NCBI RefSeq assembly: GCF_014203895.1
Contig: NZ_JACHJY010000003.1
Span: forward strand, 744,001-808,000
Length of the DNA: 64,000 bases
Origin: Streptomyces nymphaeiformis
GTDB taxonomy: Bacteria; Actinomycetota; Actinomycetes; Streptomycetales; Streptomycetaceae
Reading direction: 5' to 3'
Positions 63,380-64,000 of the stretch are shown one piece after another (the first letter of the stretch is position 1; each line of letters opens with the position of its first letter). The position numbers and the translations under genes were made by a program. The notes under the pieces were generated by a model. The model made no database searches, was not told the DNA's origin, and was given only the letters and a program-made list of their open reading frames with translations.

Positions 63380-63408
63380 ACCCTACCGACCGTCAACACT
63401 CTGTTGAA
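63380..63408 (-). promoter_or_regulatory. Urease promoter with an operator-like palindrome
   Basis: On the minus strand, TTCAAC (63408-63403) and TAGGGT (63385-63380) are spaced by 17 nt. TAGGGT is a good actinobacterial -10. A perfect palindrome, TCAACA-CTC-TGTTGA (63393-63407), covers the -35 and spacer, so a dimeric repressor could shut this promoter. The start codon is 49 bp further on. Confidence 0.5.
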
Positions 63409-63454
63409 CTGCGGAGATGCGATGCACGGCCAGACATTGCACGTTAGGGCGGAA

Positions 63455-63473
63455 GTTTTTCCGGCTCGTTAAC
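63455..63473 (-). promoter_or_regulatory. Candidate GlnR box upstream of ureA
   Basis: On the minus strand the site reads TTAAC, six bases, GAAAA (within GTTAAC-GAGCCG-GAAAAAC). GlnR of Streptomyces recognises GTnAC-n6-GAAAC-type boxes; this one matches seven of nine fixed positions. Only one half-pair is seen. GlnR is known to regulate urease in this genus, so the site is plausible but unproven. Confidence 0.4.
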
Positions 63474-63550
63474 TCGGCCTTTGCGTTCTCATGATGATCA
63501 GATCTGCACCCCCGGACGGGGCGCGGTGCGTGGCTTGTTCGCGCCGTCCG

Positions 63551-63829
63551 TCAGGAGGTGCCGGGCTCGCGGTGGTGGGCGGCGATGCCGAAGCGGCGCT
63601 GTTCGCCGGGAGCGGAGTCGACCGGGTGCAGCCCGGAGAGCGAGCTGACCACCTGCTCGTCGGCAGGCTTCTCCGCCGCCTCGAGTTCCTCCAGGTCAGC
63701 GGCGGAGACCAGGGCGACGAGCGGCTTCCCGTGCCGGGTGACGACGACGCGCTCGCCGCCGTAGACGACGCGGTTGATGAGGTCGGCGAGCTCAGCCCGC
63801 GCTTGCGTCACCGGGATCTCGTAGGTCAT
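63551..63829 (-). CDS. Phd/YefM-family antitoxin
   Basis: A 92-residue protein with the Phd/YefM DNA-binding start ([49 protein letters not shown]) and a disordered acidic tail ([13 protein letters not shown]) of the kind that would wrap a toxin. These antitoxins repress their own operon and neutralise a RelE/Doc-type toxin. No toxin gene follows in the 219 bp down to ureA, so it appears solitary here. ATG 63829 is used; another ATG three codons earlier is possible. Direct repeats CCTGTAC at 63846 and 63855 may be its operator. It is divergent from the clpP gene. Confidence 0.85.
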   Translation of the reverse strand: MTYEIPVTQARAELADLINRVVYGGERVVVTRHGKPLVALVSAADLEELEAAEKPADEQVVSSLSGLHPVDSAPGEQRRFGIAAHHREPGTS

Positions 63830-63892
63830 GCTCCTCATCTTACGGCCTGTACGTCCTGTACATTTTTTACAGACAGCTGGAGGTGCTCAGCC

Positions 63893-64000
63893 ATGGATGC
63901 CCGCCACGTCCTTCCCGAGTTCACGGAGCGGACCAGTTTCGGAACGCGAACCCTCGACCCGTACTCGAAGCTCCTCGAGTCCCGGATCGTCTTCCTCGGC
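63893..64000 (+). CDS. clpP: ATP-dependent Clp protease proteolytic subunit (5' fragment)
   Basis: Only the first 36 codons lie in the window. The visible segment ([31 protein letters not shown]) matches the N-terminal part of actinobacterial ClpP subunits, which form the barrel of the Clp protease. ATG 63893 has GGAGG 14 bp upstream. It is divergent from the antitoxin gene, so the two promoters overlap. Streptomyces carry several clpP genes; which paralogue this is cannot be told from the fragment, and the catalytic residues are outside the window. Confidence 0.8.
   Translation, partial: MDARHVLPEFTERTSFGTRTLDPYSKLLESRIVFLG

Overview
This is a gene-dense, very G+C-rich chromosomal window. 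It uses many GTG and some TTG starts, has tightly packed operons, and puts G or C at nearly every third codon position. The gene content points to Streptomyces or a close relative: murT-gatD, a ureABCFGD urease cluster without ureE, many PadR/MarR/TetR/LuxR regulators, only two TTA codons in all the genes read here, and a clpP start. I see no tRNA, rRNA, insertion sequence, integrase, phage gene or CRISPR array. It looks like ordinary chromosome with accessory catabolic and secreted-enzyme genes.

Layout. 1-5.4 kb: a DUF2000 gene fragment, an AraC regulator, an aromatic-ring-type FAD monooxygenase and an AhpD-like CxxC protein (these two carry the TTA codons), a cysteine hydrolase, an unknown protein and an acetyltransferase. 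5.4-13.8 kb: a membrane/export locus with two membrane proteins under a PadR regulator, an FtsX-type ABC transporter, a divergent two-component system and a STAS protein. 14-21.8 kb: a secreted sialidase and a peptidase group (Xaa-Pro aminopeptidase, prolyl oligopeptidase), a nitrobindin-like protein and a membrane protein. 21.9-27.2 kb: a sulfonate-utilisation operon (ssuC-ssuB-SBP-ssuD plus a flavoprotein) preceded by a short, probably leaderless leader peptide.

27.2-33.8 kb: an MltG-like transglycosylase, a 19-residue hydrophobic peptide gene with its own Shine-Dalgarno sequence and hairpin, an MDR-type ABC exporter divergent from a MarR regulator, and a large FAD/Fe-S D-2-hydroxyacid dehydrogenase. 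33.9-37 kb: two convergent secreted glycan enzymes (GH109-like and PNGase A-like). 37-43.4 kb: a YdjM-type membrane protein, a Ski2-like helicase, an acyl-CoA thioesterase, a Deinococcus-type RNA ligase and a frameshifted unknown gene. 43.4-48.8 kb: glutathione peroxidase, a PrmC-like methyltransferase, a cytochrome P450, a VOC protein, and an acyl-CoA dehydrogenase facing its probable TetR regulator.

48.8-58.7 kb: housekeeping genes (peptide deformylase, murT-gatD, 6-phosphofructokinase, CtaG) and a five-unit, 20-bp tandem repeat behind ctaG, followed by a lipoprotein, an acyltransferase, an epimerase-like protein and a secreted tripeptidyl-aminopeptidase-like hydrolase. 58.8-63.5 kb: the urease operon on the minus strand. 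The right edge holds a Phd/YefM antitoxin with no visible toxin, divergent from the start of a clpP gene.

The clearest regulatory signals are palindromes paired with an adjacent regulator gene (PadR, MarR, TetR) and a CsoR/CstR-like operator before the AhpD-like gene. The least explained structures are the 19-residue peptide gene, the 20-bp repeat array and the RNA ligase locus. No single new multi-gene system is evident. All assignments come from reading the sequence; no database search was run.
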